Position numbers and translations under genes: made by a program
Shown: piece after piece, positions 1 through 8,249 of the stretch
Position numbering within the stretch: position 1 is the stretch's first letter
How the letters are laid out: the number at the start of each line of letters is the position of its first letter
Notes under the pieces: generated by a model
The model's input: the letters and a program-made list of their open reading frames with translations, nothing else
Database searches by the model: none
Told to the model about the DNA's origin: nothing
Assembly (NCBI GenBank): GCA_030650495.1
Contig: JAUSEB010000399.1
Coordinates: forward strand, 1-33,607
DNA length: 33,607 nucleotides
Origin: Armatimonadota bacterium
Lineage (GTDB): Bacteria; Armatimonadota; UBA5829; JAUSEB01
Reading direction: 5' to 3'

Positions 1-434
1 TCGAGTATTTCCAGATCAGGGCGGTATCGCTTTATCTGGGCGCGGCGTCTGAGGCTGCTGCTGCCGACTTTGGCGCTTCGTGGAAGCTCGTCTATACCCG
101 CGTAGGAACTTACAAGAACGTCGCATTGCTCAACCCGCTCAGGGATCGCGGCTATGCGCAAGCCAATCGGTATCTGAGTGGGCAAGTCCTTCATGCTATG
201 CACGGCGATGTCGATCCTGCGTTCAAGAAGCGCGACTTCGATCTCTTTTACGAAGAGGCCTTTGTCCCCGATTTTAGAAAGAGGCGTGTCCAAAATCTTA
301 TCGCCGGACGTTTTTATAATTTCCACCCGAATTTTGACGGATGGATTTCGCTGTTTTATTTGTCCGGCCACCCAATTGGTTTGAGCCAGCGCAAGCGCGC
401 TGCCGCGGGAACCGATTACTATTTCATTCATCAT
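1..434 (-). CDS. hemC: Porphobilinogen deaminase (hydroxymethylbilane synthase), N-terminal part, cut by left edge
   Basis: HemC polymerises four porphobilinogens into hydroxymethylbilane in tetrapyrrole synthesis. Reading the minus strand from ATG at 434 (or the second ATG at 431) gives about 143 residues. They begin MNEIVIGSRGSALALAQTNW and continue with IIKTSGDKILDTPLSKIG, KGLFVKEIEVALLE, IDIAVHSMKDLPT and VGSSSLRRRAQIKRYRPDLE, all hallmarks of the HemC N-terminal domains. The dipyrromethane-binding Cys lies beyond the window. It follows hemA-hemX as in classical hemAXCD operons but has its own promoter (439-467). There is no Shine-Dalgarno, and the predicted transcription start falls on the start codon, so the mRNA may be leaderless. 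Identification is confident; the choice between the two adjacent ATGs is open. Confidence 0.93.
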   Translation of the reverse strand, partial: MMNEIVIGSRGSALALAQTNWVAGQIKQRNPSVKIRVEIIKTSGDKILDTPLSKIGDKGLFVKEIEVALLERRIDIAVHSMKDLPTQIPIGLRIAAIPERVEQCDVLVSSYAGIDELPRSAKVGSSSLRRRAQIKRYRPDLEIL

Positions 435-438
435 ATCT

Positions 439-467
439 ATTATACGCTCGGACGCATCCTACGGCAA
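439..467 (-). promoter_or_regulatory. Sigma-70-type promoter of hemC, probably leaderless
   Basis: On the minus strand TTGCCG (462-467) is followed by a 17-bp spacer and a perfect TATAAT (439-444). The expected start is about position 432, at the two ATG codons of hemC (434 and 431). No ribosome-binding site precedes them. Seen directly; promoter activity is inferred. Confidence 0.7.
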
Positions 468-487
468 CGGGGGATTCGTTCTTTAGC

Positions 488-549
488 CACAGATTCACAC
501 AGATGGACACAGATAAGGTTTTGGGTGATGGGTGTTAGGTGTCGGGTCA
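488..549. repeat. Decamer array followed by heptamer array between hemX and hemC
   Basis: Positions 488-517 hold three near-identical 10-mers of the type CACAGATxxA. Positions 523-549 hold degenerate 7-mers (GGGTGAT, GGGTGTT, AGGTGTC, GGGTCAT). A 9-bp duplication (CTCGACTCC twice) follows at about 559-576, ending at the hemX stop codon. This fills the 142-bp gap between hemX and hemC. Confidence 0.75.
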
Positions 550-576
550 TTTTCCCCCTCGACTCCCTCGACTCCC

Positions 577-1362
577 TTAACCAAATCCGTGCAGAGCCGT
601 GGTCGCTGCAACGGCGGCGGCTCCGATTATTAGTATGTAGTGGACCCTTTTCCCTCGCCATTTCAGCGCGCCATAGGACAAAAGATATAATCCATAAGTT
701 GCCCAAGTGACCAAAGCCGCACCGATTTTCACCGGCGAAATATCGCCCCTTAGCAGCCCTGAATTCACTCCGATGACGGCGGTAATGACGCCAAGTGTAA
801 GCAGCGGGAATCCCAATGCTACAAAGTCATGGGCTAAATTGTCGATCAACTCTAACGGCGGGAGTCTTCTGAACATACCTCGAAGCTTCTTGGACTTCAG
901 CAGCTTGTTTTGCACTAAATAGATAATGGAGCAGCAAAATGATAAGGCAAAGACAGCCATGCTGAGAATAATCGCGAATATGTGTATCTTGAGCCAGCCG
1001 CTCAGGAGCGCGTCCGATTCGAAATTACGGCGGGCGACGGAACCTGCTAGGAGTATGCATATAACAGCCAAAGGCATTTCCAGCGCGCCGACCGCAGGCA
1101 GGCGATATTTCGCTAATATAATCAAATATAGCAACACGATAGCCCATGCGACAAGTATTAGAGACTCGTGCGCGGTGGCAAACGGCGACTTGCTTGAAAC
1201 GACCATACTAACAAGTCTTATTGTGTGAAATACAAAGCCTATGATTGCCGCGGCGCCTCCGTATAGGGCGAAGTGTTTATGTTTGGTGTGGAGGTTAGCC
1301 AGATACAGCGCCGCCGATATAAAGTAAGCCACCAATACCAAGCCAAGCAGCGGAGAGCTCAT
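577..1362 (-). CDS. hemX: HemX/CcsA-like integral membrane protein
   Basis: A 261-residue polytopic membrane protein with about eight hydrophobic segments, resembling the CcsA/ResC/HemX cytochrome c assembly superfamily. The tryptophan-rich haem-handling (WWD) motif expected near the C-terminus is not recognisable: the region reads GLLRGDISPVKIGAALVTWA. That argues for HemX (a membrane protein reported to affect HemA level in Bacillus) rather than a working CcsA haem lyase. Two candidate histidines remain (in ATAHES and WLKIHIF). Its ATG overlaps the hemA stop by 4 bp (ATGA), so it is probably translationally coupled to hemA. Working Ccm proteins are encoded upstream in the same direction. 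Confidence 0.82.
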   Translation of the reverse strand: MSSPLLGLVLVAYFISAALYLANLHTKHKHFALYGGAAAIIGFVFHTIRLVSMVVSSKSPFATAHESLILVAWAIVLLYLIILAKYRLPAVGALEMPLAVICILLAGSVARRNFESDALLSGWLKIHIFAIILSMAVFALSFCCSIIYLVQNKLLKSKKLRGMFRRLPPLELIDNLAHDFVALGFPLLTLGVITAVIGVNSGLLRGDISPVKIGAALVTWATYGLYLLSYGALKWRGKRVHYILIIGAAAVAATTALHGFG

Positions 1363-2684
1363 TGTTGCTCCTTCTTAGGCCCGGCGGAGGAATCAGGTTC
1401 TTCACCGGGATCCATTTCTTCAGTTATTTCCACTCCGAACAGCTCGCGCACGACATCCATTTTGCCATATCCATTCGGGCTGTTGGCGTAGTCTTTGATC
1501 CGCACCATTGGATGATGCGATATTTTGTTCACGACCGATTGGAGGAGGCCCTGAACAGCCTCAATGTCCCTGTCCGAGAGATGCGAGAGCCGACCACGGT
1601 ATTTCTCCCACTCACCATCCCTGACCGAGTCGAATCGCTCACGCAGAAGCCTTATCAATGGAACAACTTCAAGAGTTTTCAGCCAGGATGTGAATTTCCG
1701 CGTTTCCTGCTCGATGATCAGGTTGACCTTTTCGACCTCTTTTTCTCGCTCTTTTATCCCCTGATCCACCAATGACTGAAGATCATCTATGTTGTAAAGG
1801 AAAACGTTGTCGAGCAGGCCAACCGAGGCGTCTATATCACGCGGAACGGCTATGTCTATCATGAAAACCGGGCGTTCATGCCGAGCGCGCATTATCTTTA
1901 ACATTTCATCGCGATTGATAATCGGTTCAGTCGCGCCGGTCGAGCTGATAACGATGTCGGACTCGATAATCGCATCGTTCAGGTTTTCAAATCCGACGGC
2001 TTTCCCACCCAGCTCTTTGGCAAGTTTTTCAGCTTTCTCCAAAGTGCGATTTGCCACAGTCACGGATGCGACGCCGTTAGAAATAATGCGTTTTGCCGTG
2101 TTCTCGCTCATCTTCCCTGCGCCGATTATTAGAACCTTTCGGCTATGCAAATCCCCGAATATGGAGTTGGCCAACTCGACCGCCGCGTAGCCTACCGAGA
2201 AAGCGCCTCTTGCAATATCCGTTTCCGTGCGCGCTCGTTTGCCGACCGTCAGGGCTTGCTGGAACAGGTTGTTCAAGATGGCTCCCGTGCAAGAGCAATC
2301 CCCCGCGACGCAATACGCGTTCTTTACCTGGCCAAGTATCTGCGGTTCGCCGAGCATCATCGAATCCAACCCGCCGGATACCCTAAATAAGTGGGATACA
2401 GCCTTATGGCCTGACAAGATGTATAGATGGCTTTTGAACTCATCCAATGGAACTTCGGTGAAGGCGCTGAGGAAATCTATCAGGACATCGTCATTCTCTT
2501 TAGCCTCGGTTACGGCGTAGAGTTCAGTCCGGTTGCAGGTGGACAGGATGCAGCACTCCGTTACACAGCCGCACATTTTAAGCCTGGAGTGCGCGTCAGC
2601 CAGACCGGATTCCGGCACAGTAAGGCGTTCCCGCACATCGACGGGTGCGGTATTGTGATTTAGCCCGATCATGACTAAATGCAT
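1359..2684 (-). CDS. hemA: Glutamyl-tRNA reductase
   Basis: Reduces glutamyl-tRNA(Glu) to glutamate-1-semialdehyde with NADPH, the first committed step of C5-pathway haem synthesis; HemL (31950-33233) is the next enzyme. It is 441 residues long, a normal length. The catalytic domain starts MHLVMIGLNHNTAPVDVRE with the nucleophilic Cys50 in STCNRTE. The NADPH-binding Rossmann motif is VLIIGAGKMSENTAKRI, followed by the C-terminal helical dimerisation domain. It overlaps the sirC C-terminus by 10 bp and hemX by 4 bp, so sirC-hemA-hemX form a tight unit. Confidence 0.96.
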   Translation of the reverse strand: MHLVMIGLNHNTAPVDVRERLTVPESGLADAHSRLKMCGCVTECCILSTCNRTELYAVTEAKENDDVLIDFLSAFTEVPLDEFKSHLYILSGHKAVSHLFRVSGGLDSMMLGEPQILGQVKNAYCVAGDCSCTGAILNNLFQQALTVGKRARTETDIARGAFSVGYAAVELANSIFGDLHSRKVLIIGAGKMSENTAKRIISNGVASVTVANRTLEKAEKLAKELGGKAVGFENLNDAIIESDIVISSTGATEPIINRDEMLKIMRARHERPVFMIDIAVPRDIDASVGLLDNVFLYNIDDLQSLVDQGIKEREKEVEKVNLIIEQETRKFTSWLKTLEVVPLIRLLRERFDSVRDGEWEKYRGRLSHLSDRDIEAVQGLLQSVVNKISHHPMVRIKDYANSPNGYGKMDVVRELFGVEITEEMDPGEEPDSSAGPKKEQQ

Positions 2685-3292
2685 TCCTGCGCCCTCTTTT
2701 TCGCTTTTTCCACTTGTCCGGCGGCTATAAGATCGAGGATATCGGAATCCATAAGTCTCTTGAATGCGGCTTCACGCTGAGATTGGTCGGAATATTTGGC
2801 TTTCACAGTTTCCCGAGTTTTACTGAGAAGTTCGACAAAAGCTTCATATTCAGGAATGTAAAGTTTCTCCAAATCCTGCCTGATCTTTTTCGCCAAAGCA
2901 GGGCTTGCGCCGCCGGTGGATATGCTTATTTGCAGCTCGCCGCGCCTGATGGTCGCGGGAACGATGAAATTGCAAAGCACGGGATCGTCTACGACGTTTA
3001 TTAGGATTCCCCTATCCTGCGCGATTTGCGATACCTGCGCGTTCACTTGACGGTCGTCCGTAGCGGCGATTACAAGAAATACACCGTCCAAGTCTTCCGG
3101 CAGAAAACGCCTTGATATAAGAGCGATATTACCGTCCTGTTTCAGCAAATCGTCCGTGATTTCCGGTGAGACGATGGTTACTTCAGCGCCGCATTCCAGG
3201 AGAGAGTTGACCTTACGTACGGCAACGTCTCCGCCTCCCACTACCAGGCATTTCTTGCCTCTTAGATCCAGATTGATTGGATAGTATGTCAT
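2675..3292 (-). CDS. Precorrin-2 dehydrogenase / sirohydrochlorin ferrochelatase-type protein (SirC/CysG N-terminal family)
   Basis: Member of the SirC/Met8/CysG-N family that oxidises precorrin-2 to sirohydrochlorin using NAD+. From ATG at 3292 it is 205 residues: MTYYPINLDLRGKKCLVVGG, a glycine-rich loop GGGDVAVRK, then NFIVPATIRRGELQISISTG and GASPALAKKIRQDLE. An in-frame TTG at 3310 would add six residues, but family members begin at the YYPI segment, so the ATG is preferred. It sits directly upstream of hemA and overlaps it by 10 bp, a layout common where sirohaem and haem branches share control. There is no uroporphyrinogen methyltransferase domain, so that activity must come from another gene. 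Confidence 0.9.
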   Translation of the reverse strand: MTYYPINLDLRGKKCLVVGGGDVAVRKVNSLLECGAEVTIVSPEITDDLLKQDGNIALISRRFLPEDLDGVFLVIAATDDRQVNAQVSQIAQDRGILINVVDDPVLCNFIVPATIRRGELQISISTGGASPALAKKIRQDLEKLYIPEYEAFVELLSKTRETVKAKYSDQSQREAAFKRLMDSDILDLIAAGQVEKAKKRAQECI

Positions 3293-3324
3293 AGTATCTA
3301 TCTCACACAACCAACGAAATAGTA

Positions 3325-3461
3325 GCTAGCCTGCATTATTCACGAATAGAGTAAAGTCACCGCAGACCGTCATTCCGAACGAAGTGAGGAATCTGTTTTT
3401 TAGCTTCAGGAAAAGCAGATTTCTCGCTACTCTCGAAATGACGTGAATAATTCGGGCTAGC
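3325..3461. repeat. Inverted-repeat element between ccmF and sirC
   Basis: Outer 20-bp arms (3325-3344 and 3442-3461) share GCTAGCC and TTATTCACG as an inverted repeat. Inside, CGTCATTCCGAACGAAGTGA (from 3368) pairs with the sequence ending TCGAAATGACG at 3443. The core is the same family as 6101-6183 and 27648-27732. It fills most of the gap between the ccmF stop and sirC and has no coding capacity. Confidence 0.75.
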
Positions 3462-3485
3462 CACTAACCACTAATCACTAATCAC
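3462..3485. repeat. Heptamer array containing the ccmF stop codon
   Basis: On the plus strand CACTAAC, CACTAAT, CACTAAT and CAC, preceded by the related GGCTAGC. On the minus strand the TGA stop of ccmF is formed by the first GTGATTA unit. Confidence 0.75.
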
Positions 3486-5677
3486 AATATCTTCCTATTC
3501 TCTCTCACTCGCCGGAATATGGCGATGCTGCCGCCGAGTAAAGCGAGTATGGACCCCAGCCATAAAAGGCTGATGAGCTTTTTGATGCTTACTTCTATTA
3601 CAGCGGATGGGCTTGCGCCGGGATAGTTGACACTCAGTACGGCGCCAACTTGCATTTCTCCGCCTTCTCCATGTCCGCCCGACATATCGAAATGATCGAA
3701 TTTAAATGTATAATTTCCAACTATGCCTGACCGGCCTTTTTCAAGCTGAAGGGCTTGAGGCCGCTTATCCTTTTGTTGGACAAGTAGAATGGCAATTCTA
3801 CTTGTTTTGTCGACCTGAATGCCCATCAATCTGATGTCGGCGCCGCCATCAGGAGTCTTAGCGTCTATATATTGATTTCCCGATGGCGTTGGCTTCAGGA
3901 CGGGTGTAATTTGGAGTGCGCGCACTTCCGATGGCGCAATATAAAGGTCTTTCAAAAGCGAATGGTGAATGTGCGGTTTATGCATCATACCATCGTTAGT
4001 TGGGCGCATCTCAGGAAGAGCAAGAAAGCTCTTTCCATCCTTCTCCACTCCGATACGCATTGCCTGCGTCCCATTTGGAAACTTCTTTAACCCTTTATAA
4101 CTAAAATCATATCCCAGCTTGCTTACGCTGTCGCCATTCTCTGACAGAACGAGCCGGTGCGGCTGCTGCATGCTTGGTGAGAACGCCATGCCCATTAGCA
4201 TCAATGCTATACCGACGTGCGCCATGCTGCCGGCTATCATTTTCCAATCGCCGCGAGCGTATTTGCACATTTGCCGGAGGTTTACGGCCAGAGCCATAAT
4301 CGCAATCGCGGCGACCGCCGCTGAAACCGGCTTGTGAAGAATCAATTGCATCGCGATAAAGATAACCGCGGTTACAACGAGCGCTACCAGAAGGTTGATG
4401 CGGGCAGCTATAGATGTAACGCCGGAGGATGTGGATTTCTCGCGGCTCGCCCATGGAAGTATCGGCACAAGAGCCAGCGCAATCAGCAAAACAATAGCTA
4501 TTGGCGAGCTGACCATGGCGTAGTAATCCGGGCCAACGCTATCAGGTTTGCTCATAATGAGCTTTGTAAATATCGGACTCGATGTACCGACCAAAACCAG
4601 TAACGCCAACGCCGATAGGCTGATGATTGCGATAAAGAAAACGAACTCCTTGGAATCCAGGCGGCCATACCACGAGCGGCTTTCGATCTTTTTCGCGCGC
4701 CAAATCAGCAGGCCGGCGCAAAGAACGGTGAAGAAAACGAGGAAACCGATAAGGTAGGCATTTGTTCCTAGATCGCTGAATGAGTGAACGGAAAAATCGC
4801 CGAGGACTCCGCTTCGGGTGAGGAAGGTCGCATAGACAACCAGCAGGAACGATAAAAGCGCCAGGACCATATTCGTCCGCCGCATGCTGCCTCGGTATCT
4901 CTCCACCAGCATCCCATGCAGCAGAGCCGTGCCGGAAATCCAGGGCACGAGCGACGCGTTTTCCACGGGATCCCAACCCCAGTAGCCTCCCCATCCAAGG
5001 ACTTCATACGCCCAAAAGCTGCCGATAATGATGCCCGCGCCCAATGTCAGCCAGGCGAACAAAGCCCAGGGAAGACATCGGTTGCTCCAGTTTTGGTAGT
5101 CCCCCTTGATAAGCGCGGCTATTACGAACGCGGCGGGCGCGGCCATTGCGGCATAGCCGAGAAACACGAGCGGCGGATGTATGGCCATCCAGAAGTTCTG
5201 CAAAAGTGGATTTAGCCCCTGGCCGTCGGGAAACTGCATCAGCATCCCCTGCGGCGTCGCGGCAAATGGGCTTTTAACGATTAACAAGGTGAAGAAGAAA
5301 GCCTGAACGGTACACCAAAACGCCATAAGCCAAGGTTCATAATCCTTTGACTTCGCGGCCAGAAAAAGGCCGATAATCGCGCCGAATAGCGCCCATAGCA
5401 GAAATGATCCTTCCTGGCCGGCCCAAAACGCGGAAATCAGATAGTTAAGCTGCAAATCGGTCGAGCTGTATGACATGATGTAGTGAATGTCAAATCTGTG
5501 GTTCAGTATCATGACCATAAGATATGCGCTAGCGATGACAACTCCCGTGGTCATGGCATAGTAGGCCGCGCGCCCGATGGACACGTTTCGCTTATTTGCC
5601 GCGCCTGAGATATAGCCGATAATTGCAACTAGAGTAGTGGCCCAACAGAGCCAGATGAGCAGCGTTCCGAGAACCAT
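3482..5677 (-). CDS. ccmF: Cytochrome c-type biogenesis protein CcmF (haem lyase subunit)
   Basis: 731-residue polytopic membrane protein of the CcmF/NrfE family, which transfers haem from CcmE to apocytochrome c. The WWD haem-handling motif is at about residues 229-246 (GWGGYWGWDPVENASLVPW). Other family marks are AGQEGSFLLW near residue 86 and NFWMAIHPPLVFLGY near 161-175, with a conserved His168. The long C-terminal non-membrane domain (about 500-700) precedes a last membrane helix. It starts 5 bp after the ccmE stop. The TGA stop lies inside a heptamer repeat array. Confidence 0.95.
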   Translation of the reverse strand: MVLGTLLIWLCWATTLVAIIGYISGAANKRNVSIGRAAYYAMTTGVVIASAYLMVMILNHRFDIHYIMSYSSTDLQLNYLISAFWAGQEGSFLLWALFGAIIGLFLAAKSKDYEPWLMAFWCTVQAFFFTLLIVKSPFAATPQGMLMQFPDGQGLNPLLQNFWMAIHPPLVFLGYAAMAAPAAFVIAALIKGDYQNWSNRCLPWALFAWLTLGAGIIIGSFWAYEVLGWGGYWGWDPVENASLVPWISGTALLHGMLVERYRGSMRRTNMVLALLSFLLVVYATFLTRSGVLGDFSVHSFSDLGTNAYLIGFLVFFTVLCAGLLIWRAKKIESRSWYGRLDSKEFVFFIAIISLSALALLVLVGTSSPIFTKLIMSKPDSVGPDYYAMVSSPIAIVLLIALALVPILPWASREKSTSSGVTSIAARINLLVALVVTAVIFIAMQLILHKPVSAAVAAIAIMALAVNLRQMCKYARGDWKMIAGSMAHVGIALMLMGMAFSPSMQQPHRLVLSENGDSVSKLGYDFSYKGLKKFPNGTQAMRIGVEKDGKSFLALPEMRPTNDGMMHKPHIHHSLLKDLYIAPSEVRALQITPVLKPTPSGNQYIDAKTPDGGADIRLMGIQVDKTSRIAILLVQQKDKRPQALQLEKGRSGIVGNYTFKFDHFDMSGGHGEGGEMQVGAVLSVNYPGASPSAVIEVSIKKLISLLWLGSILALLGGSIAIFRRVRENRKIL

Positions 5678-5682
5678 TTTGG

Positions 5683-6057
5683 TTATTTACTCCCTGAGAC
5701 CTCGCCCTGATATTTGGACGGGCATTTTACTATGAGCCGGTCGGCTCGAAAAGCTCCATTGTGATATGTTCCAACAGCCACAACGTGAGACGCCTGCTCA
5801 AAATTTCCCGGCTTTGAGCCTTTGTATGTAACTTGAAGCTCAGCGCCGTCTTCATCTTTAATAAAGAAGTTCAGCGCGCCGGACTTGTCGATAGTTATCC
5901 TGTCTTTCAGTAATGCGCCTTTGACTTGCACCTGCGAATCGGCGGTTTTGGCCTCGGCAATCGAAACATACGGCGTTATGGATTGAATAAAGCCTGCCGC
6001 CGCAAATGCGATGAACCCAATTATCAACAAGGCCCCGATGATATACGATTTCTTCAT
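5683..6057 (-). CDS. ccmE: Cytochrome c maturation protein CcmE, CxxxY-type haem chaperone
   Basis: 124-residue periplasmic haem chaperone with an N-terminal membrane anchor (residues 4-25) and an OB-fold domain (VQVKGALLKDR, LQVTYKGSKPGNF, VVAVGTYHNGAFRADRLIV). In standard CcmE the haem-binding motif is HxxxY; here it is C112-P-S-K-Y116, so the covalent attachment residue is Cys. This CxxxY variant is known from archaea and some sulphate reducers (often called System I*). The histidine-rich tail of many proteobacterial CcmEs is absent. It lies between ccmD and ccmF, separated from ccmD by an inverted-repeat element. The start ATG at 6057 is followed by a typical MKKS signal-anchor. Confidence 0.93.
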   Translation of the reverse strand: MKKSYIIGALLIIGFIAFAAAGFIQSITPYVSIAEAKTADSQVQVKGALLKDRITIDKSGALNFFIKDEDGAELQVTYKGSKPGNFEQASHVVAVGTYHNGAFRADRLIVKCPSKYQGEVSGSK

Positions 6058-6085
6058 ACAAATGTTTACCTATTTCATAATAGTT

Positions 6086-6210
6086 CAGACTTCGGCGCCC
6101 CGTCATTTCGAACGAAGTGAGAAATCTGCTTTTTCGAACTCACCGCAGGAAAAGCAGACCCCTCGACTTCGCTCGGGGTGACGGTGTACTCACCGAAAGT
6201 GAACTCTTAC
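6086..6210. repeat. Inverted-repeat element inside the ccm operon
   Basis: Core 6101-6183 begins CGTCATTTCGAACGAAGTGA and ends GCTCGGGGTGACG, imperfectly inverted arms around AAAAGCAGA/TCTGCTTTTT. The flanks CAGACTTCGGC (left) and GTGAACTCxTAC (right) recur in reverse orientation around 27621-27747, so the unit is about 125 bp. Its right end abuts the ccmD stop codon at 6211-6213. Confidence 0.8.
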
Positions 6211-6318
6211 CTATTTCCGCGTGAGGTTCTTTACCTGGCGGTCGAGTTTTACCAAAAAGATGAATATCCCTATCCAAACGATAAGCGGAGCTATCATAAT
6301 AGCCATCATAGGCGACAT
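6211..6318 (-). CDS. ccmD: CcmD-like small membrane protein
   Basis: A 35-residue protein read from ATG at 6318: residues 1-20 are MSPMMAIMIAPLIVWIGIFI, and it ends FLVKLDRQVKNLTRK. One N-terminal membrane helix followed by a short basic, amphipathic cytoplasmic tail with LDRQVKxL is the CcmD pattern. CcmD stabilises the CcmABC complex and helps release holo-CcmE. It starts 6 bp after the ccmC stop, with GGGAG upstream, and sits at the standard ccmD place between ccmC and ccmE. It ends in TAG. The assignment rests on position, size and topology. Confidence 0.82.
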   Translation of the reverse strand: MSPMMAIMIAPLIVWIGIFIFLVKLDRQVKNLTRK

Positions 6319-6324
6319 ATTCGG

Positions 6325-6972
6325 TTATACTCCCTTCTTCTGATTGCGGTGAACGGCAATTGCCGAACACAAGCGGAACAACCATACATATAGTCCCAAA
6401 AAGCCAATCATAGCGGCGGATAAGACCATTCTGTATTGCGGCCCAAGACCGCCGCGCGTGGTAAGCGTGTCCGACGGATGCAGCGAAGACAGCATTCTGG
6501 GCAAGATGAAAATAAGAAATGGCACTGTTACGAACGCGATAATAGCATAAGCTGATGACAAGACGGCGCGCCGCTCATCTCCTTCGACCGCCGACCTGAG
6601 ACCAAAATAAGCCGCGTATATCATAAGCAGGATGGCCATGGTGGTCTCTCTGGGATCCCAGTTCCACGCCGTTCCCCATTGGATCTTGGCGAAAATCGCG
6701 CCGGTTAGAGTGGCTAAGATTGCGAACATAAGTCCTAACTCCGCGGACGCGACCGACTTTGCGTCATTCACCAAATCACGGCTTTTCAGGTATTTGACCG
6801 CGTATACGGTCGAAACCAGAAACGCGATAACGGCAACCATTGCGTTTGGCACGTGGAATATGATAATACGCGCGGCTTCGGGATATTGAAAACCCTTTGC
6901 GGGAGGCAGCCATAAAAACGCGGCTATTATGACGCCGCACATCCATAGACCGAGGGCAAATTGTAGAATCAT
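6325..6972 (-). CDS. ccmC: Haem handling protein CcmC
   Basis: 215-residue six-helix membrane protein that presents haem to CcmE. Visible marks are His40 (IIIFHVPNAM), the WWD motif WGTAWNWDPRETTM (about 99-112) and His165 (LSSLHPSD). ATG at 6972 is chosen because GGGAAG lies 9 bp upstream and the start then falls just after the ccmB stop; an upstream TTG at 6999 would add nine residues inside ccmB. Confidence 0.95.
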   Translation of the reverse strand: MILQFALGLWMCGVIIAAFLWLPPAKGFQYPEAARIIIFHVPNAMVAVIAFLVSTVYAVKYLKSRDLVNDAKSVASAELGLMFAILATLTGAIFAKIQWGTAWNWDPRETTMAILLMIYAAYFGLRSAVEGDERRAVLSSAYAIIAFVTVPFLIFILPRMLSSLHPSDTLTTRGGLGPQYRMVLSAAMIGFLGLYVWLFRLCSAIAVHRNQKKGV

Positions 6973-6976
6973 TATT

Positions 6977-7663
6977 TTAATCTTCCCAGATGAACTCAAA
7001 CAGCATTATTGACGCGGTTATCATGACGCCCGCGTAGGCGATCAATACTCTTAGATAAGGAAAACCCTTCGACAGCGTTCCTCCGTCCAGCGCCAGGCCG
7101 GAAGCGGGTATCGCCGTGACCAGCAGCGGCGCCAGTATCGGAAATGATAGAACAGCAAACAATGCGCCTTTGGCATTTGCTTTCGATACAATCGCCGCGA
7201 CCACGGTCGAAGCCGCTGATAAGCCCACACTGCCTAAGAACAAGACGAGCAGTAATAAAGGCCAGTTCCCTACGTTTACATTCATCATTACGACAAAAAG
7301 CGGTATTACGATTATCTCCAGCGCGAGCAGGAGCGTCACGTTGAACGCCAGTTTTCCCAGAAATACGGCAGTTGGTTCGGCAGAAAGTCGAAGCGCGGTT
7401 GCGGTTCGACCTTCCTCTTCACGGACGAAAGTACGCGAGAGTCCCGACATAGCGGAAAAGAAAAGGATAACCCAGAGCAAAGCCGCCAGCAATTTCTTAT
7501 CTTGAACACCGAACCCACCTACGGAGATGCTCACCGCAACAAGGGTAGTTACCGCGAATAAGGCGACCGCGTTAAGAGCATAGCGGGTGCGAAATTCCGA
7601 TAACAGGTCTTTTTTATAGACCGCCGCGGCTTTAGACACCCAGCTCGATGACTTGGTCACCAT
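6977..7663 (-). CDS. ccmB: Haem exporter permease CcmB
   Basis: 228-residue integral membrane protein of the CcmB family, with a cytoplasmic N-terminus (YKKDLLSEFRTRYALNA) followed by six predicted helices. FSAMSGLSRTFVREEEGRTATALRLS matches the conserved first loop of CcmB (only part of it would fit a short motif: RTFVREEE, TALRLSAEP). It is the membrane partner of CcmA in the ABC complex with CcmC/CcmD. The ATG at 7663 overlaps the ccmA 3' end by 32 bp, with GAGGG just upstream. Confidence 0.92.
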   Translation of the reverse strand: MVTKSSSWVSKAAAVYKKDLLSEFRTRYALNAVALFAVTTLVAVSISVGGFGVQDKKLLAALLWVILFFSAMSGLSRTFVREEEGRTATALRLSAEPTAVFLGKLAFNVTLLLALEIIVIPLFVVMMNVNVGNWPLLLLVLFLGSVGLSAASTVVAAIVSKANAKGALFAVLSFPILAPLLVTAIPASGLALDGGTLSKGFPYLRVLIAYAGVMITASIMLFEFIWED

Positions 7664-8249
7664 AACCCTCTTCTTTCTTGTCGTTTGTGGCCAGGACCAG
7701 CAGCCCCTCCTTCTTGTGCTCTGTGATTATTTCGTCTACGAGTTTCACGCCCTCCGCGTCCAAATTCGCCGTAGGCTCATCCAACAGCAAAATCGGCGGA
7801 TTGTGCAGCAGCGCGAATGCGTATTTCACCCTCTGCTTCATACCTGATGAATATGACGACAGCGGCTCATCCTCACGCCCGGCCAGCCCAACACGCGCTA
7901 TCAACTCGCGCAAGTCCTTCACACCGCGATTCATGCCCCTGACTTTAGTGAAAAATTGAAGGTTCTCTAAAGCGGTCAGTTCTTCGTAAAGCGCCAGATC
8001 TGGAGCTACTAAACCAACAAGATTTCGACGCTCGGCCTGGCTTGCTTCTTTGCCGTCTATCTCTATAATCGCGGAGCCTATCGTTGGCCGTATCAAACCG
8101 GCGATAATGCGCAGTAATGTTGATTTGCCGGAGCCGTTTCTGCCTGTGATCGCAAGAGATGAACCAAGAGGCGCCTCAGCGTTGATCTCACTGAAGACTT
8201 TCCGCTGCCCGTATTCCTTACCTATATTGCACAGCTTGAGGGAAATCAA
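7632..8249 (-). CDS. ccmA: Haem exporter ATPase CcmA
   Basis: 205-residue ABC ATPase that energises release of holo-CcmE. Walker A is GRNGSGKST (36-44), the signature is SSYSSGMKQR (131-140) and Walker B is PPILLLDEPTANLD (151-164). The start is TTG at 8249: it has AGAGG 6 bp upstream (8256-8260), and the nearby ATG at 8253 is in the wrong frame. It is the first gene of the ccm operon, 65-70 bp downstream of a strong promoter match. Confidence 0.93.
   Translation of the reverse strand: MISLKLCNIGKEYGQRKVFSEINAEAPLGSSLAITGRNGSGKSTLLRIIAGLIRPTIGSAIIEIDGKEASQAERRNLVGLVAPDLALYEELTALENLQFFTKVRGMNRGVKDLRELIARVGLAGREDEPLSSYSSGMKQRVKYAFALLHNPPILLLDEPTANLDAEGVKLVDEIITEHKKEGLLVLATNDKKEEGYGDQVIELGV

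Noticed and set aside
488-549. CRISPR array
   Set aside because: The repeats are 7-10 bp in direct tandem without spacers, and no cas genes are present.
126-710. Plus-strand open frame at the left end (194 codons, open from the window edge)
   Set aside because: It is antisense to hemC, whose minus-strand translation matches the family closely, and it continues through repeat arrays into the antisense of hemX.
1359-2684. Frameshift between sirC, hemA and hemX because of overlaps
   Set aside because: Each protein is full length with family-typical ends; the 4-10 bp overlaps are ordinary translational coupling.
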